From: Arthrobacter endolithicus
GTDB lineage: Bacteria > Actinomycetota > Actinomycetes > Actinomycetales > Micrococcaceae
Reading direction: 5' to 3'
NCBI RefSeq assembly: GCF_026627425.1
Contig: NZ_JAPNLH010000013.1
Location: 55,294-119,293, forward strand
DNA: 64,000 nucleotides
The translations under genes were made by a program, and so were the position numbers. This document shows, piece after piece, positions 43,399-52,597 of this stretch (positions are counted from its first letter, which is position 1; every line of letters begins with the position of its first letter). Under the pieces are notes generated by a model that worked only from the letters and a program-made list of their open reading frames with translations, was not told the origin of the DNA and made no database searches.

Positions 43399-45012
43399 TT
43401 AACGCGAAAGACCCACCACGATGTCCAATGGTCCCTTCCATACCGTTTTGGCACTGTATCCGGCGGCGCGAAGAAGCGCATCGTCGGCCCGAGCAGCATC
43501 AACGGGATAGTCGAGTCGGCGAATCACCCAAACGGTCTTGACGCCGTTCGCGTTATCCATCGATCCCGCCAGCAGTTTAGAGTAGCCATCAAGGGTGCCG
43601 CTGTCAGCACCTGAAACGTCTGCTGTGAGATCCTTGAGGCCTGTAAAGTCGCCAGGGTAAGCAATTGCAATTCTGCGCAGCGTTAATCCGACTGTCGGGC
43701 TGTTCGAGGGGTAGCGCGGGCTGAAATAGACGCCGTCTCCCGGTTCAGCATGCTCATGGACAAACATGGCCACGCTGTTCCAATCCGTCCCATTTTTGGC
43801 GTACGGCTGTCGCTGTGAAATGTAGACCGGAGCGGCGAGCAGCAGCACGAGTATGCCAACAGATACCTGCAACCGCCGCCATTGTATGAGACGCAGCCCC
43901 ACACCCAATAGGAGGGCGATGGCTGGAGTGGTGAAAGTGAGGTATCTCGGGTTGTACATGGGATGGACCAGCAGCGAATAGATACCAATGGCAAGGGTAG
44001 GAAGCAGTATCGGAGGCAGCAGCCACGAGAGCCAATACCGGAGGCCTTCCCTCGAATCGGAGCAGACAATCCGCAATAATGCGTATAGCATGAGAAGCCA
44101 GCAGACGCAGGCCAGAGCAACTGATGCTGGTTTCCACAGCGATTCGAAGACAGATCCAGGGAAGTTCACTGTGGGCGTCCCTCCCAGGAACCACTGATTG
44201 ACGACGACGTTGCGGGCCCACCGTAGAACGCTCAGACTTTCGTCACCGATTTGTCCACTCTGACGTGCCGAAAGAAGCAGGACGGGCGTGGCCACGGCAG
44301 ACCCGGCCGCTGATGCGAGCAGCCAGTGCCAACGATGCCTCCAACCGATTCCAGGCAATGACAAGAGAGTCAGCCCATGCGAGGCAACCAGCAGTAGCAA
44401 ATACAGATTGATGCCGACGGAGAATGCCACCAGCACCGCATATCCCATCCAAGTCCAGACGTTGTGTCGCCGCAAGGCGACTACAAGAACAACTGTCAGC
44501 CAAACGGCGGCAAGCGCGCTCAACGCGTACGATCGGGCCTCGATGCCGGCCCAGGATACTCGCGGCAGAATAGCAAACACCAAGGCGCCAACGACTCCGA
44601 GACGACGGTCGTGCCAACTCCGGCCTAGCCAATAGACACCTATGGCTGCGCCCCCGATGGCCATCGCGCTGGGCAAGCGAAGGGAAAAGGGAGACTGTCC
44701 AAATGCGCCTATCCAAAAATGTAACAACATGTAGTACAAGCCGTGTACTGCATCGACGTGCTGCAGAAGGTACCATAGCTCGGACAGGCTCCGGGTTGAT
44801 GCCGAAATTGTGGCCGACTCATCCGTCCAAAGCGACACCTGCCACGAACCCGCGGCCGCGAGAAAAGTGGCACCTAAGCCAATCGACACGGCTAAGGTCC
44901 AGTCCCGCCTTTGCATGGCTTCATTGCCTGGCAACGAGCTAAAACCATGGTGGTGCCGTGCGTTTGCTGCCAACCCATTCAGAGGTCTACGTGGACGAGC
45001 GGGGTGTGACAT
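43399..45012 (-). CDS. GT39-type polytopic glycosyltransferase (ArnT/PMT-like)
   Basis: ATG 45012 is preceded by GAGGAGG and gives 537 residues. The frame extends further upstream without a ribosome site. The first helix (WTLAVSIGLGATFLAAAG) is followed by a periplasmic-type loop with the DE motif VSLWTDESATIS expected for metal and phosphate binding in GT-C enzymes. About eleven more helices follow, and a soluble C-terminal domain of ~130 residues (QRQPYAKNGTDWNSVAMFV on). Enzymes of this fold use a polyprenyl-phosphate-linked sugar outside the membrane. It may decorate the locus 2 polymer. It opens locus 2 and is divergent from ugd. Confidence 0.82.
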   Translation of the reverse strand: MSHPARPRRPLNGLAANARHHHGFSSLPGNEAMQRRDWTLAVSIGLGATFLAAAGSWQVSLWTDESATISASTRSLSELWYLLQHVDAVHGLYYMLLHFWIGAFGQSPFSLRLPSAMAIGGAAIGVYWLGRSWHDRRLGVVGALVFAILPRVSWAGIEARSYALSALAAVWLTVVLVVALRRHNVWTWMGYAVLVAFSVGINLYLLLLVASHGLTLLSLPGIGWRHRWHWLLASAAGSAVATPVLLLSARQSGQIGDESLSVLRWARNVVVNQWFLGGTPTVNFPGSVFESLWKPASVALACVCWLLMLYALLRIVCSDSREGLRYWLSWLLPPILLPTLAIGIYSLLVHPMYNPRYLTFTTPAIALLLGVGLRLIQWRRLQVSVGILVLLLAAPVYISQRQPYAKNGTDWNSVAMFVHEHAEPGDGVYFSPRYPSNSPTVGLTLRRIAIAYPGDFTGLKDLTADVSGADSGTLDGYSKLLAGSMDNANGVKTVWVIRRLDYPVDAARADDALLRAAGYSAKTVWKGPLDIVVGLSR

Positions 45013-45184
45013 GATCCTCCTCAAGCACCGGTGCCGCTGAGTTTCCTGCTGTATCCAAGGTTGCCCCATTGTTACATGACTCGATTGCGGGATCCGTCCG
45101 AAACTGAAGATCTTTCCCAACCATAGTGGCCAGACGCTCAGTTAGACTCACTGCAACCCGGTCACCACTGTCAAAGGTAGGAAA

Positions 45185-46492
45185 ATGCGCATTTCGGTCA
45201 TTGGTTGCGGTTATCTGGGAGCTGTTCACGCAGGGTGCATGGCGGATCTGGGCCACCAGGTCATCGGGGTCGACACGGATGCGGCAAAAGTTGATGCACT
45301 GAATGCAGGCAACGCACCATTTTTCGAGCCCGGTATGCCCAAGCTGCTGGCCGACGGGCTCGCCTCGGGGCGACTGAAATTTACCACTGATGTCGCGGCT
45401 GCTGCGGGTTGCAAAGTGCACTTTATTGCGGTCGGAACGCCGCAGAAGAAAGGGGAAAACGGCGCGGATCTGCGTTTTGTGGACGCGGCCGTTGAAAGCC
45501 TGCTTCCGGTCCTGCGTCCGGGCGATGTTGTCGTCGGTAAATCAACGGTCCCGGTGGGTACTGCCAGCCGGCTTACGGCCATGATCCATGAAGTGGCTCC
45601 AGAAACGGCGTTGGTTTGGAACCCCGAATTTCTGCGGGAGGGATTCGCTGTCGCGGACACGCTGGCGCCGGACCGTTTGGTCTACGGCATCGCGGCGGGT
45701 GGTGAACCCGCAGCTGCAGTGCTGGATGGCGTCTACAGTTCAGCGCTTGATGCCGACACGCCCCGGATCATGACGGACTATGCGACCTCTGAGCTGGTCA
45801 AAGTTGCAGCCAATGCCTTTCTCGCAACGAAGATTTCCTTTATTAATGCAATGGCGGAGGTATGTGAGGTTGCGGGGGCCGACGTTTCCCAGCTCGCCGA
45901 TGCGATCGGTCACGACCCCCGCATCGGACGCCGCTTCCTCAACGCAGGCTTAGGGTTTGGCGGCGGTTGCCTCCCGAAGGACATCAGGGCATTTATGGCC
46001 CGGGCCGGCGAATTGGGAGCTGACCAGGCTCTGACTTTCCTGCGGGAGGTTGATTCGATTAATATGCGTCGGCGCGCCCGCACCGTAGATTTAGCGAGGG
46101 AGGTTTGCGGTGGTAGCCTGCTGGGCAAGCGAATCGCGGTATTGGGACTGGCTTTTAAGCCAGATTCTGATGATGTCCGGGACTCCCCTGCGCTCAGCGT
46201 CGCCGCACAGCTTCAGCTTCAAGGGGCCTCAGTGATTGCATCCGATCCTAAGGCCGTGGCGAATTCTGCCAAACGCTTCCCGGAGCTGGTCTTTGCATAC
46301 ACGGTGGAGGAGGCGGTCCAGGACGCAGATGCCATCATGGTGCTGACCGAATGGGACGAATACCGCAACCTTGACCCCCACCATGTCGCCGGGTTCGTGG
46401 CCACGCCCGTCGTCGTGGATGGACGGAACTGTCTTGATCCGCTCAAATGGCGGTCAGCGGGTTGGACATACCGTGCGCTTGGACGCCCGTAG
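45185..46492 (+). CDS. ugd: UDP-glucose 6-dehydrogenase
   Basis: The 435-residue protein has ISVIGCGYLGAVHAGCMA (NAD loop, GxGxxG at 7-12), GVDTD, FEPGM, VGTP, STVPVGT, NPEFLREG, ELVKVAANAFLATKISFINA, and GFGGGCLPKD with the catalytic Cys262. The C-terminal domain shows LAFKPDSDDVRDSPAL. It oxidises UDP-glucose to UDP-glucuronate with two NAD. Full-length, with AGGTAGGA just upstream of the ATG. It supplies an acidic sugar donor, so a glucuronic-acid-containing polymer is likely. A UDP-mannosamine or GDP-mannose dehydrogenase is less probable given these motifs. Confidence 0.92.
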   Translation: MRISVIGCGYLGAVHAGCMADLGHQVIGVDTDAAKVDALNAGNAPFFEPGMPKLLADGLASGRLKFTTDVAAAAGCKVHFIAVGTPQKKGENGADLRFVDAAVESLLPVLRPGDVVVGKSTVPVGTASRLTAMIHEVAPETALVWNPEFLREGFAVADTLAPDRLVYGIAAGGEPAAAVLDGVYSSALDADTPRIMTDYATSELVKVAANAFLATKISFINAMAEVCEVAGADVSQLADAIGHDPRIGRRFLNAGLGFGGGCLPKDIRAFMARAGELGADQALTFLREVDSINMRRRARTVDLAREVCGGSLLGKRIAVLGLAFKPDSDDVRDSPALSVAAQLQLQGASVIASDPKAVANSAKRFPELVFAYTVEEAVQDADAIMVLTEWDEYRNLDPHHVAGFVATPVVVDGRNCLDPLKWRSAGWTYRALGRP

Positions 46493-46521
46493 ACGATCCT
46501 AAACGGGTCTCAGCGGCGCTT

Positions 46522-48006
46522 CTAAACAGGGTCAATCGTGATCGCCCGGAACTCCACGGGAAACTCACCGTTGTACGCCTTACATAGCGAAAAGTATCCT
46601 CCGCGGATCGACGTATTCTTGGTCACCCGCACATAGTCGGCGCTGCCCGTTCGGGCAATTTTTATAGATGTTGGATCTATTGTAACCTTCAGCTCAATCC
46701 ATTCTCCGGCGCTCGGTGGCCGAGTAGGTAGCTTGAAGAGGACACTGTTCCTCACGTCCGCGTCATTTCGGGTAGATAGGGTAAGAGTCCCGCGGGCATC
46801 CAAGAGCAGATGATACCCACCCCGGCCTATGGCCAGTGGAAGATATGGCTCGTCGGTCAGCTGGCCGAACGCTACACCCGCCCCCCCGGACGGAACCACG
46901 CGATCCGGCCAACGCATTTGGAACCCCAATGCATAAGCTTCGCGCGCCACCGGGCACAAGGAACCCATAGAGTAGCTTTGATCCTCTCCGTCGACAAGTG
47001 CTATTGACGATGATGCCGGAGAAATCGGCGGCTGGAACTTCCAATTGATGATCGACGGCAGGTCTCCTGAATTTCTTCTGCCCGTCGCAAACGTATCCCG
47101 ATGTGCATTGGCTATGTCTTTCGGAACGTAAGGAATGTTAGCGCACATCAAACCTTGCACCCCTAGTTTTATGAGACGGTCCCGCATCCAACGGGTGTGG
47201 ACCTCCCAAGCAATGGTCGGTTTTCCATAGCCAACTAGCGTCAGAACGTCGTTGTCAGAGGCAGTATGGTATATCCCTAAGAGGTCATAATTGGGCGCAT
47301 ACTTCGGGAACTGCCCATCCGTTCCATCCATGAAGTAGCCCCAGGTCTTATATCCTCGCTCACGGGCATCACGATACGACTTGAGCCCTGCGGGTTGCTT
47401 CCAGACAAAATGGCTGGTTGAATCCCGATAGGTGTCCATCAGGTCGAGAAGAGTCTTGGTATTTGTGCCCTGTTTGTCTTCCAAAAAAATCACATTGTTC
47501 GCCGCGTGAGCGTCCAGGACTTCTTTCAGAAGTGGAATCCGCTCCGGGGCAGTTGCTGGCCCAAGCCATTGACGGGCATCAGTCCGCAGGGCAGCGACGG
47601 TTGCGTACGTCTGCTCGACAATATTAAGATCGGCGCCCGTCATACGAAGCAAGTTGGTGTCATGATGGCAGATGAGTGTGCCGTCGGCAGTGGCTTGGAC
47701 GGAGACCTCGATCGCCTTGGCTCCCGCCGCTAGAGCCGAGGAATAAGCCAACTCCGTGTGTTCCGTCCAGTTGTCTCCGGAACCACGATGTGCAATATAA
47801 AACGGAGTAGACCCCAGTAGGCCGTCCACTGTAGATCGCGGCGCCGTCCGAGGCACTTGAGCTTCTGCAGCGCATGCGCCAAGCAGAAAGACTGAGGAGG
47901 TGGCCAGGAGGAACCGGCGTCGGCTCACCTCGATTTTCGACACTGTGGGATCCATAGCCGCTGTGTATCCTTCCGGTCCGAAGCGGATTTTACCTAGTTT
48001 TGACAC
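46522..48006 (-). CDS. Exported glycerophosphodiester phosphodiesterase-like protein with C-terminal beta domain
   Basis: GTG 48006 is chosen for the GGGGG 9 bases upstream and its 2-base distance from the polymerase stop. The N-terminus has a twin-arginine signal (SRRRFLLATS) and a lipobox (LLGAC), so the protein is probably a Tat-exported lipoprotein. Residues about 68-310 are GDPD-like: FYIAHRGSGDNW, EVSVQATADGTLICHHD and IFLEDKQG. The usual ExD metal pair reads ExS (EVSV), and PENT reads TEHT, so activity or substrate may differ. Residues about 325-494 are probably a beta sandwich. Glycerol-phosphate-substituted glycans would be an attractive substrate given the TagF-like gene in locus 1, which is inference. 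Confidence 0.8.
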   Translation of the reverse strand: MSKLGKIRFGPEGYTAAMDPTVSKIEVSRRRFLLATSSVFLLGACAAEAQVPRTAPRSTVDGLLGSTPFYIAHRGSGDNWTEHTELAYSSALAAGAKAIEVSVQATADGTLICHHDTNLLRMTGADLNIVEQTYATVAALRTDARQWLGPATAPERIPLLKEVLDAHAANNVIFLEDKQGTNTKTLLDLMDTYRDSTSHFVWKQPAGLKSYRDARERGYKTWGYFMDGTDGQFPKYAPNYDLLGIYHTASDNDVLTLVGYGKPTIAWEVHTRWMRDRLIKLGVQGLMCANIPYVPKDIANAHRDTFATGRRNSGDLPSIINWKFQPPISPASSSIALVDGEDQSYSMGSLCPVAREAYALGFQMRWPDRVVPSGGAGVAFGQLTDEPYLPLAIGRGGYHLLLDARGTLTLSTRNDADVRNSVLFKLPTRPPSAGEWIELKVTIDPTSIKIARTGSADYVRVTKNTSIRGGYFSLCKAYNGEFPVEFRAITIDPV

Positions 48007-48008
48007 AC

Positions 48009-49322
48009 TCAGTCACCCCCGTACATTGCCGTGGATGTTTTGGGATCCCCACCCGGCGATGGTAACAACCGGGGCAGAACGGCCAGCCCAACGGTCAGCG
48101 CCATACTGGTAATGGATGTGTAGAGCGGGCTGAAGAACACATTCCACAACGAATTGACACAGAGGAACAAGACCAGCGAACTCGCACGGCGGTGAGTAAT
48201 GGAGACGATAATCCAACGAACCGTAACCAGCACGATAGCAGCGGCCAGTAACAGACCGGGTATACCGAACAATACCCATAGATCGGCCGCCACCGAGTGA
48301 AGCTCGAAATGGGTTCCGAACATGTAACGTTCCACGTAGCCATTGTTCGGCTGGTAGTTGATGACAGCCATCCCCGTTTTGGCCACTGCAACGTCTTCCA
48401 GGGAAGGCATCACTCCGACCCCAAAACCCCAGGGATGCGATTGGAATAGGGCGTACGATGCTGCCATTTCTGGCCTTGCCCCCAGCAGAAGTGAACCCGT
48501 GAGGTTAATTTGTTCGACAGAGCGTTGTTGTGCTGCTTCGCCGAGATACCCGTCAATGAGCAGACTGGTCCCACCTTCGTATGTGATCATCACCAGCATG
48601 GCGAAGGCCAAAACCGTCTTTGTTACGGACCTCCGCCTGGTTCGTCCAATCGGAATCAATTGCCATGCCACCAGTATGAGAGTAAGCCCCAACATGGCAA
48701 ACAGCGACCTCGAATCATGGAGACCGGACATTGCCGCCAATGCGAGCAACACACCTATCTCGACGTAGCCTCGGCACTGCCGAAATCGGATGGCAGCATA
48801 TCCGCAGAGCGATAACGCGAGGACAATCACCGGAATTGAGTAGCCGAACTTCCACGGATTTTCGGCAGCCATACCGTCCCGGGAAACCCCCAGGAGTAAA
48901 CCCATGCCATATGCCAGCCCAATGACCCAGACAGGCATGAGGTGCCTCGCCCAGACAACCACCGCTATGGAGAGCAAAAAGCCCATCAGGAGTACTGAAT
49001 TATTGAATAGCGAGTTTTGGTCCAGCTGATGGGAAGCCGAACTCCAGCCCAACAGCCAGAAACCGGTAATGACTGCCAGGACTCCAAGGAGCAACAGTGG
49101 AACCGCACCGCGGTACTTTTTCAACTTTGGCAGCCACACCGGCGCGAGAATAGCTGCAGCGACGTATCCGACGCTAATTGTGTGATTGAACTGTACCCGC
49201 ATCCCGAGAAGGACGAGTGTAAGGAAAGCCAATGAAACCGTGGCGCGCCGCCACGTCAAACCCCATTCCATGTCACGAGGCTCCGGCGATTTAGAACGGC
49301 GGGAGGCTGCTATATTCACCAT
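48009..49322 (-). CDS. Wzy/O-antigen-ligase-type polymerase (locus 2)
   Basis: The 437-residue protein has about eleven membrane helices and the long outside loop of the Wzy/ligase superfamily: LLLGARPEMAASYALFQSHP and WGFGVGVMPS, then LHSVAADLWVLFGIPGLLL. It lies 7 bases after the Wzz-kinase gene and 2 bases before the GDPD-like gene, so the three form one unit. It should join undecaprenyl-linked repeat units at the outer face of the membrane. It is unrelated in length and fusion state to the polymerase in locus 1. Confidence 0.8.
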   Translation of the reverse strand: MVNIAASRRSKSPEPRDMEWGLTWRRATVSLAFLTLVLLGMRVQFNHTISVGYVAAAILAPVWLPKLKKYRGAVPLLLLGVLAVITGFWLLGWSSASHQLDQNSLFNNSVLLMGFLLSIAVVVWARHLMPVWVIGLAYGMGLLLGVSRDGMAAENPWKFGYSIPVIVLALSLCGYAAIRFRQCRGYVEIGVLLALAAMSGLHDSRSLFAMLGLTLILVAWQLIPIGRTRRRSVTKTVLAFAMLVMITYEGGTSLLIDGYLGEAAQQRSVEQINLTGSLLLGARPEMAASYALFQSHPWGFGVGVMPSLEDVAVAKTGMAVINYQPNNGYVERYMFGTHFELHSVAADLWVLFGIPGLLLAAAIVLVTVRWIIVSITHRRASSLVLFLCVNSLWNVFFSPLYTSITSMALTVGLAVLPRLLPSPGGDPKTSTAMYGGD

Positions 49323-49329
49323 TCGCCGG

Positions 49330-50754
49330 TCACGACGAGCTTTCCGCTTTTACCTGTTCCTCAACCGAATTCGTTGGTGCCGCCGCAGCGCTGTGAATGG
49401 CACCAGAAGCAGATTTGATTTCCGGTTCGTAACCATACTTGGCGTGCCGCTTTGAGTCCTTGACCCGGTTCAAGATCAGCCCCAGCACATGACCATTGAC
49501 GGCTTCGACAGCGTCCACGGCTGAGCGCAGCTGACCGCGGCGCGTCGAATTCGATTTAAGGACGACCAACGCACCGTCCGTTATCCGGGTTAGGGCCAGA
49601 GAATCTGATACGGGCAAGAGTGGCGCAGAATCGAACACCACGATGTCGTAGTCCTCCGTTAACGTCTTAACTGTGGCGGCCATGGCTTCCGATGTGGTCA
49701 GCTGGACTGGATTTGGGGGCACTATGCCAGCGGGAAGGACATGGATGTTGCCCCAAGGTTCTATTACTTCGGCCAGCTCTGCTGATCCAGCCAGCACCGT
49801 GGTGAGTCCCACTCCCCCTTCGATGCCGCAGTAATAAGCAATTTGCGGCCGGCGCAAGTCGGAATCCACGAGCAAAACCCGTGCATAGCGCTCCGCAAGC
49901 GCAAGCGACAGATTAATCGCTGTCGTACTCTTCCCCTCGTGCGGCAGCGCCGAGGTAACAACCACGCTTCGCACTGTGGAATCCGGATTCATAAACTGCA
50001 AATTTGCAGCCAACCGACGAAAAGATTCGGCCTGCGTACCATACGGCGCCGCCTGGAATAACGGCTGGCGTCGCTCTTTCCGTCCCCTGTCACTAATGCG
50101 ACCAAGTAGCGGAAGCTCCGAAATTCGCCGTAGATCTGCGTCCGTACGTACACGGGTATCCAATATCTGGCGCCCCAAGGCATACACGATGGCGAGAATC
50201 AGTCCGATCAGCAGGCCGGTCGCCGCGGACAGCCGGGTATTAGGTGTAAAGGGCCCGACGGCTGGCTGGGCCTCTGCGACCTGCTGCATAGTAATCGCAG
50301 GTGATCCGTTGGCCGCCTTCGGTGAAAGGGCTTGGGCAGTCACCGCCAAGGACGAAGAAACGGCGTTTGCAATTCGCGCCGCCTCCGCTGGGGATCCATT
50401 CGCCACCGTGATATTGATGAGTACTGTATTCAGCGGAGTATCAACGGAGATTGACGTGGCGAGATCCTGGGCGGATGTCGCGAGGTCAAGCTTCGTGATC
50501 ACCGGATCCAAAACCGAGGGGAGCTTGGTCAACTGGGCGTACGACTGAATGAGGTTCTGGGTGAATGTTGAACCTTGGACGAGTTCGGTGGTTGTGTTGC
50601 CCTGTTGAGTTGACACAAACACGCTGCTGGTGGATTTGTACATCCGGGGCGCCAGTTGGGAAACCCCAAAGCCGACCAGCCCGCCGAGCAGGGTGATAAT
50701 CACAATCAGCATCCAATGGCGCCTTAGGGCACCTGCATACTCTGACAGCTCCAT
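49330..50754 (-). CDS. Wzz-tyrosine autokinase (BY-kinase) fusion
   Basis: ATG 50754 has GGAGGGA 7 bases upstream, better than TTG 50826 (474 residues). The N-terminal Wzz domain has helices at about 15-34 and 178-195. The cytoplasmic kinase has all Walker elements: VVTSALPHEGKST (265-277), LLVDSDLRRP (294-303) and VVFDSAPLLPVSD. The fused form is that of proteobacterial Wzc, and actinobacteria also use it. The tail has only two close tyrosines (KYGYEP) instead of a dense Tyr cluster. It controls chain length through cycles of phosphorylation. The divergent phosphatase gene is its expected partner. Confidence 0.92.
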   Translation of the reverse strand: MELSEYAGALRRHWMLIVIITLLGGLVGFGVSQLAPRMYKSTSSVFVSTQQGNTTTELVQGSTFTQNLIQSYAQLTKLPSVLDPVITKLDLATSAQDLATSISVDTPLNTVLINITVANGSPAEAARIANAVSSSLAVTAQALSPKAANGSPAITMQQVAEAQPAVGPFTPNTRLSAATGLLIGLILAIVYALGRQILDTRVRTDADLRRISELPLLGRISDRGRKERRQPLFQAAPYGTQAESFRRLAANLQFMNPDSTVRSVVVTSALPHEGKSTTAINLSLALAERYARVLLVDSDLRRPQIAYYCGIEGGVGLTTVLAGSAELAEVIEPWGNIHVLPAGIVPPNPVQLTTSEAMAATVKTLTEDYDIVVFDSAPLLPVSDSLALTRITDGALVVLKSNSTRRGQLRSAVDAVEAVNGHVLGLILNRVKDSKRHAKYGYEPEIKSASGAIHSAAAAPTNSVEEQVKAESSS

Positions 50755-50903
50755 ATTCAGGTCCCTCCGTGGTACTTCCGCCAAGGATACATCCTGGGAG
50801 CTGGGAATAGGCCCTGAGTCGTCCAAGCTGAGTGCTTTGGAGGGAGAAATTTGTTTGGAGCTAGACTACTAGAAATTACTTAAGTCCATTGGGGAGCCTC
50901 ACT

Positions 50904-51548
50904 GTGGTGTCGCTATTAGTGGTTTGTAGGGCAAATGTCTGTCGTTCTCCTTTTGCGGAAGAGCTCATGCGTTGTCGACTATCTGCAGCAGGTCGGAGCG
51001 ACATTACTGTCTCAAGTGCAGGCGTTCGGGCGGCCGAGGGCATGGCTCTATGTAGCAACGCCGCTACGATGCTGGGAGGCCAGGACGGGTTTGACAGCTG
51101 GCCAGCCGACCGCAGATCGCGCCGATTGGACCGGGACATGATCGAACAATCGGACCTGATCCTGACGGCTTCGGTCGAACAGCGTTCTGCCGTGGCCGTT
51201 CTGCATCCTGTGGCGAGGCACCGTGCATTCACTCTCATGGAGGCCGCGGTAATTCTCCGGCAGCTCTCCTTGAAGAATGAGAACAACGAGGCCGGGCTAC
51301 TGGCGTCCGACAGACCCCTAAGCGAGCTCACCGCGCAAATGTACGCGCTGCGAGGCTCTCTCCCGCTTGTGATCCCTGACAGTCGAGCTATTCTCCGCTC
51401 CATCCGGAGCTTGGACGTCCAGATGAACGAATGGGACATTGGGGATGGACACACAAACGGCGGCCGGGCCCATCGGAGGACGCTCCGCCAAGTCCATGAT
51501 GCGTCCTTGGACATTGCTGCTGCGCTCGCTCAATTAGAGGTGCAGTGA
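50904..51548 (+). CDS. Low-molecular-weight protein tyrosine phosphatase
   Basis: GTG 50904 with GGGGAG 7 bases upstream is chosen over TTG 50889 (214 residues). The active-site loop VVCRANVCRSP places Cys8 and Arg14 in CX5R at the N-terminus as usual. Further conserved parts are SSAGVRAAEGM, LILTASVEQRSAV, and a late WDIGDGHTNGG in place of the DPxG general-acid loop, with the first Asp kept. It is longer than typical (about 150) owing to an insertion near 110-155. It probably removes phosphate from the divergently encoded kinase. Its 3' end overlaps the convergent GT2 by 15 bases. Confidence 0.88.
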   Translation: MVSLLVVCRANVCRSPFAEELMRCRLSAAGRSDITVSSAGVRAAEGMALCSNAATMLGGQDGFDSWPADRRSRRLDRDMIEQSDLILTASVEQRSAVAVLHPVARHRAFTLMEAAVILRQLSLKNENNEAGLLASDRPLSELTAQMYALRGSLPLVIPDSRAILRSIRSLDVQMNEWDIGDGHTNGGRAHRRTLRQVHDASLDIAAALAQLEVQ

Positions 51549-52478
51549 CTCCTCGCCCAGACCCGGCGGACGCTTGGACAATTTCCATCCATCCCTGGTA
51601 CCTTGTGCAGCGGCTAACACGGCACCTGCAGGTCTGAAGAATTGGCGACGGCCGCCGCGAAGCAAAATATCGTACGCCGCTGGAATTGCGGTGCGCCTCC
51701 ACTTGGCCACGTCCGCAGGGGGAAGGTTAAGCGCCGCGAATAGTAAACGGTTTCGGACATTGTAATAGTAGTAGAGGGTCGATTTCGCCCGCGCCTGGTG
51801 CGATCGTTCCAAGTGAGTACCGCCTTCATCGTGGATCGCAGAGGCGCCTTTGAGGACACGCAGATTACCACCCGCTGCGACAACACGAAAGGAAAAATCC
51901 ACGTCCTCCCAATACAAAAAATACTCCTCGTTGAACCCTCCAGCCAGTTCCCACAACTCCCGGCTGATCATCAGGCATGCACCCGTCAACCATGGTCGAA
52001 GCCGGGCCCCAGACGTTCTGTTCCGACGCCGAGTGGAGCGTGTCTCGCCGTTGTCCAGATATACGTCGGATCCGTCAAACCAGACAGTGCCGTCTGTGCG
52101 GAATATTCTGGGCGAAACCATGGCCTTCGGATCCGCCGCAACAGCGTCTTGGAGTGCCGTTAGGTCTTTCCGTCCAATTGACGCGTCCGGATTCAAAAGG
52201 AGGAAGCGTTGTGCGCCACATTCGATTGCCGCAGAAACGCCCATGTTGACACCTCCACCGAAACCGATGTTTGTGGAAGAGGTGAGCAGCGTCCAGCCTT
52301 GCCGATCTGCTAGCCGACAAATAGCTTCCCGTTCGCCAGCGTCCGAGAAGTTATCGACGATAATTACAGCTGCTTCCGGGGTGTGTGCCGAAACTTTGGC
52401 TATGTTCGTCTCCAAGAGACGATGGGATCCGTAGTTCACTACAACGATTGCCAGTCTTGAATCCATATTCGTGGGCAT
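51534..52478 (-). CDS. Family 2 glycosyltransferase (rhamnosyltransferase-like)
   Basis: The 314-residue protein has AIVVVNYGSHRLLETNIAKV at the start, VDNFSDAGE, NIGFGGGVNMGVSAA, LLLNPDASI and GFNEEYFLYWEDVDFSFR, the pattern of WbbL/RfbF-type rhamnosyltransferases. There are no membrane helices. AAGGTG precedes the ATG. It stands alone on this strand, convergent with the phosphatase and divergent from the GT4 gene. It should add a deoxyhexose or similar sugar to the repeat unit. Confidence 0.87.
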   Translation of the reverse strand: MPTNMDSRLAIVVVNYGSHRLLETNIAKVSAHTPEAAVIIVDNFSDAGEREAICRLADRQGWTLLTSSTNIGFGGGVNMGVSAAIECGAQRFLLLNPDASIGRKDLTALQDAVAADPKAMVSPRIFRTDGTVWFDGSDVYLDNGETRSTRRRNRTSGARLRPWLTGACLMISRELWELAGGFNEEYFLYWEDVDFSFRVVAAGGNLRVLKGASAIHDEGGTHLERSHQARAKSTLYYYYNVRNRLLFAALNLPPADVAKWRRTAIPAAYDILLRGGRRQFFRPAGAVLAAAQGTRDGWKLSKRPPGLGEESLHL

Positions 52479-52597
52479 GTGAGCACCTTACCGTTCGTAA
52501 CCCTCATGGGGAGAGCGCTTACGAATTGTCCGATCTGTTTGAGGATAGGCTGTGCACGAAGAGATCAAAGGTGCGGGCCCAGAAGGTAGAGAAAACC

